DNA from: Terriglobus roseus DSM 18391
GTDB lineage: Bacteria; Acidobacteriota; Terriglobia; Terriglobales; Acidobacteriaceae
Assembly (NCBI RefSeq): GCF_000265425.1
Contig: NC_018014.1
Location: 4,030,001 to 4,094,000 of the forward strand
Length of the DNA stretch: 64,000 nt
Direction of reading: 5' to 3'
The first letter of the stretch is position 1, and the number at the start of each line of letters is the position of its first letter. A program made the position numbers and the translations under genes. This document shows, piece after piece, positions 27,477-34,969 of the stretch. The notes under the pieces are model-generated. The model was not told the DNA's origin and made no database searches. It saw only the letters and a list, made by a program, of their open reading frames with translations.

Positions 27477-29027
27477 TTATTTCCCGAAGGCAACCACGGT
27501 AATCAGGTTCCGCAACTCCTGCGCGGCTAGGATTTCATTTTTTCGCCATGGCAGCGACTGACCACTTACCTCTTCCTTCCACGCCTCGAAAGACTTCCGC
27601 GGACTCAGGCGGAACCCGTCCTCAGAAGCCTCAACCGGCTTTTCAGGGTTTCCACCCCAAAAAACCGTCTGTGTCACCTCTGGGCGGAAGAACAGAGCAT
27701 ACGTCGCTGGATCGCGTTCAACCTGAAGCGCGATAAGTCCTGACGCCGTGTCTCGCATCCGATCCGTAAGGGGAAAGTGGTTCTTCAACGACTTCGTGAC
27801 GAAGGTCGTCGGCACATCGTTCTGCTTCAACAGGCTGACAAGGTCCATGACGTCGTCGTATCCCGGCGTATCCCCCAGCAAATGTGCCTTGTCGCCCTGG
27901 ACCACGGCAGCGCCCTCAGCAGGTATCAGATCCAGTAACGTCGGAGAGGAATTCACCAGGCCAAGAAGCGGATTGGAAGATCCTGCCATCAACTGCATCA
28001 GCTTCGCTTGCGTGGCAGTGGTGTGCGATTGATACGACGCCTCATCCATTTGCTGCCGACGTGCGATCTCACCCGAAAGCACCTGCCCGATGAAGGTGCA
28101 TGCCTTACGTGTCTCGTAGGGCACATAGTGCGCCGAGCGATGATGACAGGCGATCAGTCCCCAAAGCTTTCCGTCCAACAGAATCGAGACCGACATGGAC
28201 GCCGCAACGCCCATGTTACGAAGGTATTCGCAGTGAATCGGCGAAACACTCCGAAGCCCGCTGTAAGTCATATCAACAGGACGGTTGCTCTCAGGATTGA
28301 TAACAGGGACCACGGGCACCGGTGTGAAATCGACATCGACAACATTCCGAATCGGGTTGAGAACGTAAAGCCGGCGCGCCTGTTCAGGAATATCGCTCGC
28401 CGGATACCAGAGGCCCAGGTACGGGTCCATACTGCCGACCGCGGTCTCCGCGATCACTTCGCCCTCACCACTCTCAGCGAAACGATAGATCATCACGCGG
28501 TCAAAGCCCGTCATGGCACTGATGCCGCCCGTAGCCTCGCTCAACAGGCTAGGCAGGGAAGAAGCCGCATGCAATGCCGTGGTTAGATGAGTGATCTTCC
28601 GGTAGAAATCCAGAAAGCGCGCCCCCTCGGCCAGGCTCGCAGGCTCAAACTCCAGGTACGAGAAGCCATCATGACGGTGGACGAAACCATCAAGTTGCGC
28701 ATCCCCCTTGGCAGTAGACAGCCCCAGCTCGACAGGGTTGTTGTCACGCGGATCGACCGAATCCAACGCAAATTGCACCTTCGCGATCTGAGCCGCATTC
28801 AAGAACTTTGACAGCGGTTGGTCGAGTAGGTTCTCCGCTGGAATTCCGAGCATAACTTCGACATTCTCACTCACCTGCAGAATGTGAAGATCCGGTTCGC
28901 GCAGCACAAACAGTAATCCATGCGGCTGGATCGTCCCTGGAATATGGATCGGCTCACGAGCGCAGTTATCGAGATTGATTACGACTTCGTTCATAGTCAG
29001 GCCAAACTTCCCGCGGGAGTCACTCAC
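27477..29027 (-). CDS. Bacteriophytochrome photosensory module (PAS-GAF-PHY) without kinase domain
   Basis: This 516-residue red/far-red photoreceptor should bind biliverdin. The attachment Cys is at residue 22 (DNCAREPIHIPGTIQPHG). The GAF pocket has WYPASDIPEQAR and LRSVSPIHCEYLRNMG. The PHY tongue has PRKSF. The protein stops just after the PHY domain (AAQELRNLITVVAFGK), where most bacteriophytochromes continue into HisKA, so the output domain is absent. The frame is clean and the chromophore pocket looks intact, so it is probably a functional light sensor acting in trans. The start is GTG at 29027 or ATG at 28994; neither has a strong ribosome-binding site. Its convergent neighbour is a three-PAS kinase. 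Confidence 0.93.
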   Translation of the reverse strand: MSDSRGKFGLTMNEVVINLDNCAREPIHIPGTIQPHGLLFVLREPDLHILQVSENVEVMLGIPAENLLDQPLSKFLNAAQIAKVQFALDSVDPRDNNPVELGLSTAKGDAQLDGFVHRHDGFSYLEFEPASLAEGARFLDFYRKITHLTTALHAASSLPSLLSEATGGISAMTGFDRVMIYRFAESGEGEVIAETAVGSMDPYLGLWYPASDIPEQARRLYVLNPIRNVVDVDFTPVPVVPVINPESNRPVDMTYSGLRSVSPIHCEYLRNMGVAASMSVSILLDGKLWGLIACHHRSAHYVPYETRKACTFIGQVLSGEIARRQQMDEASYQSHTTATQAKLMQLMAGSSNPLLGLVNSSPTLLDLIPAEGAAVVQGDKAHLLGDTPGYDDVMDLVSLLKQNDVPTTFVTKSLKNHFPLTDRMRDTASGLIALQVERDPATYALFFRPEVTQTVFWGGNPEKPVEASEDGFRLSPRKSFEAWKEEVSGQSLPWRKNEILAAQELRNLITVVAFGK

Positions 29028-29291
29028 TTACTCAAAAAGTAAAACAACACGCCACACATCTGCTTCTTATGGACACCATACACTGCGGTTCCTCCCCCGT
29101 TAGACCGTACGAGAACGTCTGCCCACGCGCCTGAGTAAGACATCTGACATACGTAAGTCATCTCTGAGGCGTGCCTCTTAGTTGGGAACCTGTAAGGCTA
29201 GCCCAGAGACGGACAAGGCAATCCGTGGGGCCTATCCTGTCGCATCGTCTTGTGCCATAGAACGAAAGCCGCGCAGCAGCATCCAAACATC

Positions 29292-30833
29292 ATGAGTTTC
29301 ACTGGTGCCTCCATCGCCCCCGCCTCACCGGATCAGTCCGCCGCACGCGCGCCATCGTTCCCATTCCAGAACACCTACGCCCGCCTGCCGGACCATTTCT
29401 TCGCACGGCTGCACCCGACGCCAGTGGCCGCCCCAAAACTGATCCAGGTGAACACCGCACTGGCCGCACACCTCCGCCTCGACGCAGAAGCTCTCGCCGG
29501 CCCGCAAGGCGTCGCCGTGCTCTCCGGCAACCAGATCGCAGAAGGTTCAGAGCCGCTGGCCCAGGCGTACGCCGGCAGCCAGTTCGGCTACTTCGTGCCG
29601 CTCCTCGGCGACGGCCGCACCAACCTGCTCGGCGAGGTCGTCGCACGCGACGGCAAGCTCTATGACATTCAATTGAAGGGCTCCGGCCCAACACCCTTCT
29701 CACGCCGTGGCGACGGCCGTGCTGCTCTCGGCCCGGTCCTGCGCGAGTACATCGTCAGCGAAGCGATGGCCGCCCTGGGCGTCCCCACAACTCGCGCCCT
29801 CGCCGCGGTCACAACGGGAGAACACGTCGTCCGCGAAGGCATGTTGCCCGGCGCCATCCTCACGCGCGTCGCGTGGAGCCACCTGCGCGTTGGAACGTTT
29901 CAATACTTCGCAAAACGCGGCGACATCGACGACATACGCACCCTCGCAGACTTCGCCATCGCCCGGCATTATCCAGAAGCAGCGCACGCCGCCAAGCCCT
30001 ACCGAGCCTTCCTCGACGGCGTTATCGAACGGCAAGCAAAGCTTGTAGCCCAGTGGATGGGCCTCGGCTTCATCCATGGCGTCATGAACACGGACAACAC
30101 TTCCATCTCAGGCGAGACCATCGACTACGGCCCATGCGCCTTTCTCGAGGCATATCAGCCCAACAAGGTCTTCAGTTCTATCGACCAACAGGGCCGCTAC
30201 GCCTACAGCAACCAGCCCGACGCAATGCACTGGAACCTGACACGACTGGCCGAGTCCATTCTTCCGTTACTCATCGTGGAAGAAGGCAGTGATGAGGCGG
30301 GTCTCGCAACCGCCTACGCAGCGCTCGCGACCTTCGCCACGCACTTTGAAGCGGCGCGCGAACAGAACCTGCGCCAAAAGCTCGGACTAACGACACAGCA
30401 GGAAGGCGACAACACACTCGCAGAAGACCTGCTGCAGCGAATGGCCGCCAATCGTGCAGACTTTACGCTCACCTTCCGCAGACTGGCAGAGGCTGCCGCA
30501 GACGCATCCCGCGACGCGGACGTCCGCGCCCTCTTTGCCGACCCATCCAGCTTCGACACATGGGCAATCCAGTGGCGTCAGCGACTCGCTCAGGAAGCAT
30601 CAATCCTCGGCGAGCGCACCGCACAAATGCTCCGCACAAACCCCGCGATTATCCCGCGCAACCACCAGGTGCAGGCCGTCATTGACGCTGCCGTGCAGCG
30701 TCAGGACTTCCAGCCCTTCCGTGACCTGCTGCACGCAACAGCCGATCCGTATCAGGACTCGCCGGAGACCAGTCGCTTCACCACTCCCGCGCTGCCGAAC
30801 GAGTGCGTATTCCAAACCTTCTGCGGGACTTAA
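29292..30833 (+). CDS. selO: SelO-family protein adenylyltransferase (UPF0061/YdiU)
   Basis: This pseudokinase-fold enzyme transfers AMP to Ser, Thr or Tyr residues of proteins; in E. coli it supports redox homeostasis. At about 513 residues it has normal length. Family blocks are AQAYAGSQFGYFVPLLGDGR, QLKGSGPTPFSRRGDGRAAL, and the metal-binding region HGVMNTDNTSISGETIDYGP. It ends in the typical TFCGT. ATG at 29292 is chosen by similarity; an upstream in-frame start at 29250 would add 14 unconserved residues. It is convergent with the PqqD-type gene. Confidence 0.93.
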   Translation: MSFTGASIAPASPDQSAARAPSFPFQNTYARLPDHFFARLHPTPVAAPKLIQVNTALAAHLRLDAEALAGPQGVAVLSGNQIAEGSEPLAQAYAGSQFGYFVPLLGDGRTNLLGEVVARDGKLYDIQLKGSGPTPFSRRGDGRAALGPVLREYIVSEAMAALGVPTTRALAAVTTGEHVVREGMLPGAILTRVAWSHLRVGTFQYFAKRGDIDDIRTLADFAIARHYPEAAHAAKPYRAFLDGVIERQAKLVAQWMGLGFIHGVMNTDNTSISGETIDYGPCAFLEAYQPNKVFSSIDQQGRYAYSNQPDAMHWNLTRLAESILPLLIVEEGSDEAGLATAYAALATFATHFEAAREQNLRQKLGLTTQQEGDNTLAEDLLQRMAANRADFTLTFRRLAEAAADASRDADVRALFADPSSFDTWAIQWRQRLAQEASILGERTAQMLRTNPAIIPRNHQVQAVIDAAVQRQDFQPFRDLLHATADPYQDSPETSRFTTPALPNECVFQTFCGT

Positions 30834-30863
30834 GAGTTCTCTTCATGGAAGCGGCGGCGGCGC

Positions 30864-31181
30864 TTACTTAGCAGTGCCGTCGCTTACGACCACTGCGCCT
30901 TCGCCGCGCATACGATCGAGAAACTCCACCACATCGTGCGCCACGACGTCAGGCTCTGCCTGGTACTCGTTCGCTAACGCCTGGCACAGGTCGGCCAGGG
31001 AACGCGGCTGTTCCATCAGCTCCCAGATCCTGCCGCCCGTCTCGGACAAGCTGATGCAGGTGCCCGTCTCCGCGCTCATCATCACGTATTCCTGGCCGAC
31101 CCATGCGGTCAACCATCCCTCACCGCGTCCGACGACCGTGCGGTCCTGGATCTCCAAAGTCATAGGAAAAGGATAGTCCAT
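30864..31181 (-). CDS. PqqD-family protein (RiPP recognition element, lasso B1-like)
   Basis: This small 105-residue protein has the winged-helix PqqD fold (WVGQEYVMMSAETGTCISLS, then GGRIWELMEQPRSLADLCQA). Such proteins bind the leader peptide of ribosomally made peptides and present it to processing enzymes. In lasso-peptide clusters the equivalent is B1, the partner of the B2 protease encoded two genes upstream. It is the last gene of the run B2, HPr-kinase-like, PqqD, 20 bases after the kinase-like gene. No precursor peptide gene is visible nearby. Confidence 0.87.
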   Translation of the reverse strand: MDYPFPMTLEIQDRTVVGRGEGWLTAWVGQEYVMMSAETGTCISLSETGGRIWELMEQPRSLADLCQALANEYQAEPDVVAHDVVEFLDRMRGEGAVVVSDGTAK

Positions 31182-31201
31182 AACCGGTCGGTGAAAGCGC
31201 T

Positions 31202-32164
31202 TTACCGGATACCTGCCCAGTGGGCTTCCAGCACATCCAGTGACTCCGCAGCCCTGCTGAAATCCATGGGCCGTGACAGCCGAAAAACACCCGCGTGGCG
31301 TTGCAGGGCAGCCGATGCAGCAAAGTAGGTTGGCACCATCTGCATGGCCTTCACCAGAGCCGGACGGTAGGCATTCACAGTCAGCAGCGACATCGACTCC
31401 GCAGCGTTCAGCGGCTCCACGGTAGCCGTCGCCCCCGCCTCGGCGGCATGCAACATGTAAACGCCGCCCACGATACGGGGCTTCAAATCCACGCTGGCCG
31501 GCGCCATGTAGAACTTCTCTGCGTCATGGCGAATCCGCGCGTCTTCCGTCGCAGTCCACCGCAAATGATCGACGGACCCGGACCAAAGCTTCAACATGCG
31601 GCCATCGGGATAGACGGAATACCGGTCGTCCGCGTCCGGACTCAGGTTGCAAACGTCATCGTTCAGCAGCGGATATCCGCGCTCACTCAACATCGCCGCC
31701 ATCGTCGACTTTCCCATGCCGGACGCGCCGCAGAACAGCATGGCACGATCGCCAACCGCAACCGCGCTGGCATGCAGCACCACCCGGCCACGCTGCTGCA
31801 GCAGGATCGCGAAACACGTGCCAAGCAGGTACAGCGTCAGGTCTCCGGGATCGCACGTCGCTGCAGGCTCCAGCAGAATGCTGCTGCCGCCCGTCACATA
31901 CACCTTCATCAGGTCACGCAGCCGCAGCAGGAACTCGCCTGGTGCAAATTCCCAGTCCCCGCCGACTCTCGTAGCCGCTGCAAGATGCGCAGGCACCTCA
32001 CCGATCGTGATGGTGACGTCCGGCTCACCACCGCCGCTCGCTTCCGCCAGAATCGCAGAGGGCATCTCGACGTCGGAGCGAACGCTTAATCCCGACATCA
32101 CGTAGTTGTAGGTCGTGACAGGCGTCGCGCGAACGGTTCTGGCAGGGTTTTCAGGCACTCGCAA
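31202..32164 (-). CDS. HPr-kinase-like P-loop protein of a lasso-type cluster
   Basis: This 320-residue protein resembles the HPr serine kinase C-terminal domain. The P-loop is FCGASGMGKSTMAAMLSERG at about residues 143-162, and LLNDDVC provides the acidic residues of the kinase. The N-terminal ~130 residues are a separate domain. Relatives in some lasso-peptide clusters phosphorylate the C-terminal Ser of the precursor (paeninodin type). The start is TTG at 32164 with GAAGGA five bases upstream. It lies nine bases after the B2 gene and is probably cotranscribed. Substrate is inferred from context only. Confidence 0.85.
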   Translation of the reverse strand: MRVPENPARTVRATPVTTYNYVMSGLSVRSDVEMPSAILAEASGGGEPDVTITIGEVPAHLAAATRVGGDWEFAPGEFLLRLRDLMKVYVTGGSSILLEPAATCDPGDLTLYLLGTCFAILLQQRGRVVLHASAVAVGDRAMLFCGASGMGKSTMAAMLSERGYPLLNDDVCNLSPDADDRYSVYPDGRMLKLWSGSVDHLRWTATEDARIRHDAEKFYMAPASVDLKPRIVGGVYMLHAAEAGATATVEPLNAAESMSLLTVNAYRPALVKAMQMVPTYFAASAALQRHAGVFRLSRPMDFSRAAESLDVLEAHWAGIR

Positions 32165-32173
32165 CGGTATCCT

Positions 32174-32701
32174 TCAGAAATTATTACGCGCCACGGGCTG
32201 CGGTACCTCTGGCACGCCCGTCGCTGCGGATTTCGCTTCCGTGCGAGCAAAATAACCCAGCTCCACGCACCCGTAAGCCACGGGATAACCCGTAACCTCA
32301 ACACCCGGCACGCTCAGCCACGCGTGCGTCTCCAGCTCTGTTGATCCTGCCGCCCGTTCACGCAGTGCCCCAAAATGCAACCGCGATGTGACACCCCGCC
32401 GGTGCAGCATCTGCCATCCAGCGAGAGCGCGTGGCAGGCAGACCAGTTCCACCGGCAGATGATCTGCCACGGTGTTCACCGCCCATCCAACATGCTTCGC
32501 GACAATCAATTCGCTCTTTGACGGAAGTTCGCCCTGCGGTGCGGGTGGCAGCAACCGGCCCAGGTAACGGCCAATCCGCGGGAACGGGACCATCCACAAC
32601 GCTACCCGCGCCACAACCAGCCAGAAGATTGCCTCGAGTAACAATGCAATCTTGCGCGGCGGGATCTGCAACAGTTGGCGAAGATAGTGGATCATCCGCA
32701 T
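32174..32701 (-). CDS. Lasso-peptide B2-type transglutaminase-like leader protease
   Basis: This 175-residue protein belongs to the B2 (Transglut_core3) family, which cuts the leader from lasso precursors. An N-terminal hydrophobic segment (LLLEAIFWLVVARVALWMVP) matches the family. The catalytic Cys is in CLPRALAGWQMLHRRG and His in HAWLSVPG. The third (Asp) residue expected just after the His motif is not obvious. I chose ATG at 32701 with AAAGG five bases upstream; GTG at 32707 is possible. It is followed directly by the HPr-kinase-like and PqqD genes. The asparagine-synthetase-like cyclase normally needed for a lasso fold is absent from this window. Confidence 0.88.
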   Translation of the reverse strand: MRMIHYLRQLLQIPPRKIALLLEAIFWLVVARVALWMVPFPRIGRYLGRLLPPAPQGELPSKSELIVAKHVGWAVNTVADHLPVELVCLPRALAGWQMLHRRGVTSRLHFGALRERAAGSTELETHAWLSVPGVEVTGYPVAYGCVELGYFARTEAKSAATGVPEVPQPVARNNF

Positions 32702-32749
32702 CGTCACCTTTCATCATCCCAGCCACGCCGATTCCCGGCAAATGCGCCC

Positions 32750-33415
32750 CTATTTCGCGAAGGGAGAGCTGTCGAAGTTCCGCACGATGTCCGCCACGTC
32801 CACATAGACGGCAAGCGCGCCCGCCTCTTGCAACTCTTCTCTGCGCCAGCCCCCGGTCTGCACCGCGACCGTTCGAACGCCAGCCTTTGCGGCTGCCTCG
32901 ACATCCCACGGGGTATCGCCAAGCGCCAACGCCTCGTCAGGCGAGACCTTTAATAGCTGCATAGCCGCCTGAAAGATATCGGGCTCCGGTTTGGGCTTCT
33001 CGGCGTCATCTGCCGTAGCGTCTTCTTCGATCAGGTCATGGATCTTCAGCAGCGTCTTGAACGCTTCCAGATCTTCCTTCTCGCTCGACGTTGCAACCGC
33101 AATGCGCAGGCCCTGCTGCCGCATACGTTCCAACAGGCGGCGCGCGTCTGCAAAAGGCACAATGCGGTCAATGTACTCGCGATGAAACAGCCGCTTGCGA
33201 AAGGCGTTGATCTCTTTTTTGAGTGCGGGAAGCTTGTTCTCAGGGACAAAGTTCGGCAGCAGATACTCGCCGCCCTTGCCGATCTGCTTCACGATCGCTT
33301 CAAAATCCGCGGGAAATCCAAAATGCTCAAACGTCCGCTGCCATGACTCCGCATGGAAAGCATTACTGTCCAGCAACGTCCCGTCCAGATCGCACAGTAC
33401 TGCCTTGATCGCCAT
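32750..33415 (-). CDS. HAD-family phosphatase (phosphoglycolate phosphatase/phosphoglucomutase-like)
   Basis: This 221-residue HAD enzyme has motif I CDLDGTLLDSN, motif II AVATSSEKED, Lys in EKPKPEPDIF (motif III) and motif IV GDTPWDVEAA. A helical cap lies between residues 15 and 85. It dephosphorylates or isomerises a small phosphorylated metabolite; the substrate cannot be told. ATG at 33415 is supported by GAGGTGA six bases upstream. It is followed by the B2 gene after 48 bases and preceded by the cNMP-kinase gene after 104 bases, so it may be part of the maturation operon or a separate housekeeping gene. Confidence 0.87.
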   Translation of the reverse strand: MAIKAVLCDLDGTLLDSNAFHAESWQRTFEHFGFPADFEAIVKQIGKGGEYLLPNFVPENKLPALKKEINAFRKRLFHREYIDRIVPFADARRLLERMRQQGLRIAVATSSEKEDLEAFKTLLKIHDLIEEDATADDAEKPKPEPDIFQAAMQLLKVSPDEALALGDTPWDVEAAAKAGVRTVAVQTGGWRREELQEAGALAVYVDVADIVRNFDSSPFAK

Positions 33416-33519
33416 CAATCATCACCTCAACCGAGGCATTGGATGCAGCCACCGCAGATGGATGTGCTTCGATCAGGCAGGCTACCGTGCCAGCCACCGC
33501 CATAAAGCAGAGAGATTCC

Positions 33520-34965
33520 TTAGAACTCCTGATCGGCCGGAATGTGCACGGTGAACTGCGTGTGGCCCGGGTGCGATTCCAGTGTCAGGCGACCGTGATA
33601 GTTCTCAAGGATCTGCCGCACGATTCCCAGTCCCATACCGCTTCCTACGCCAGCCGCCTTGGTCGTGAAGAACGGATCGAAAATGTGTTCTTGGTCTTCC
33701 GCCGAGATACCCGCACCGTTGTCCGTGATGGAGACTTGTAACTCATCACCTACGCGTGCCGTATGAACAGCAATCATGCCGCCCTGCTCCGGCACCGCAT
33801 CAATCGCGTTGTCCAGCAGGTTCGTCCAGACCTGGTTCAGGCCGCTGCAGGTGCAGTGCAGCTTCGGCATGTTCGGGCCAAAGTCCTTCTGCATGCGAAT
33901 GTTCTTCTCGCGCAGCTTGTGCTTCATCATCACAACGGTCGTGTGGATGCTCTCGTTCACGTCCACGTCCTGAATGCCCGCCTGGCCCTCGTGCGCGTAG
34001 GTCTTAACCGCCTGCGCCAGCTCCGTTACACGGGCCACGCTGTCTTCCACCAGGCTTACCATCTGCATCGAAGAGGCCGTCGCCTCAAGCCACTCAATCG
34101 GCTCGCTTAACTCGCCTGCGGCAAAGACGCCCGCCAGGCATTCCAGGTCGCCGGGCTCAATGCCGCTGGAAACCAGCACCGGCGCAAACTCCCACGCCTT
34201 ACCGATACCCCGCTCATCCATCCAGCTTCCCATCTCTTCTTCAGCGTCCGACTGCTGCAGCGAACTCAGGCAGGACTCACTGCGCACGGAAAGAGCACGC
34301 TCCTGTAGCGCGGTAAGGCAGGCGCGCTGCTCAGGGTTGTGACCACGCTCGCTGAAGCTGCGTGCCAGCGAATGCATGCGCTGCAGGTTTGACCTCAGCT
34401 GCGATGCCGCCCGCCGCGCCGCCGCGCCGGGATTGTTCAGCTCATGCATGAGGCCGGCCGTCATCGTGCCCAGCATGGCCAGCTTCTCCTGCTGCGTCTG
34501 CTGTTGCTGCAGACCGCGCATTCGTAGACGCATCTCTGCCAAAACCACAGAACGCAGGTGCGGACACTCCGCCATGCCGTGCCAGAAGGCCTCAGCGTCC
34601 AGGCGCAGACCGCGAATCTCAGTCACCGTAACCAGAGTGATCTGTGTTGGCAAACCGCTCAGCAAAGGCACCTCGCCCATGAACTCAGGCGCCGACACGA
34701 TCTTGTTGAAGTAGTAATTGCCCTTGCCGTCTTGACGCGAGACCCGCACCTTGCCTTCGAGCAGGATCATGAACGAGTTGAACTCTTGCGTCTCGTCTGC
34801 GATCAGCACGCCGGGAGGTGTGCGTTCTTCCACTGCCACCGCCACCAGGCAGGCAAGCTCATTCTCCGGTGCATCCGGCCCAAAGACCTCAAGCCGCTGC
34901 AGCTCCGCAATCGCGGCGCGCTGCCACTCCACACTGTTCACTAGGCAATCTGAAAAGGTAGCCAT
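33520..34965 (-). CDS. Histidine kinase with N-terminal cyclic-nucleotide-binding-like domain
   Basis: This soluble 481-residue kinase starts with a Crp-type cNMP-binding domain (about 35-140; NKIVSAPEFMGEVPLLSGLP). A helical linker and a HisKA-like box follow (LGTMTAGLMHELNNPGAAAR). The ATPase domain has QVWTNLLDNAIDAVPEQGG, ITDNGAGI and DPFFTTKAAGVGSGMGLGIV. No membrane segment is present. Its ATG lies four bases after the stop of the response-regulator/reductase fusion, so the two are translationally coupled and probably partners. Whether cyclic nucleotide is bound cannot be told. Confidence 0.9.
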   Translation of the reverse strand: MATFSDCLVNSVEWQRAAIAELQRLEVFGPDAPENELACLVAVAVEERTPPGVLIADETQEFNSFMILLEGKVRVSRQDGKGNYYFNKIVSAPEFMGEVPLLSGLPTQITLVTVTEIRGLRLDAEAFWHGMAECPHLRSVVLAEMRLRMRGLQQQQTQQEKLAMLGTMTAGLMHELNNPGAAARRAASQLRSNLQRMHSLARSFSERGHNPEQRACLTALQERALSVRSESCLSSLQQSDAEEEMGSWMDERGIGKAWEFAPVLVSSGIEPGDLECLAGVFAAGELSEPIEWLEATASSMQMVSLVEDSVARVTELAQAVKTYAHEGQAGIQDVDVNESIHTTVVMMKHKLREKNIRMQKDFGPNMPKLHCTCSGLNQVWTNLLDNAIDAVPEQGGMIAVHTARVGDELQVSITDNGAGISAEDQEHIFDPFFTTKAAGVGSGMGLGIVRQILENYHGRLTLESHPGHTQFTVHIPADQEF

Positions 34966-34969
34966 CTCG

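Noticed and set aside
27477-27560. Frameshift removing the phytochrome kinase domain
   Set aside because: Downstream of the stop lies the convergent kinase gene, so no displaced kinase domain in the same orientation exists to be joined.
33366-33503. 46-codon minus-strand frame as a possible lasso precursor
   Set aside because: It overlaps the start of the HAD gene in another frame, has no well-placed ribosome-binding site and no leader-like features.
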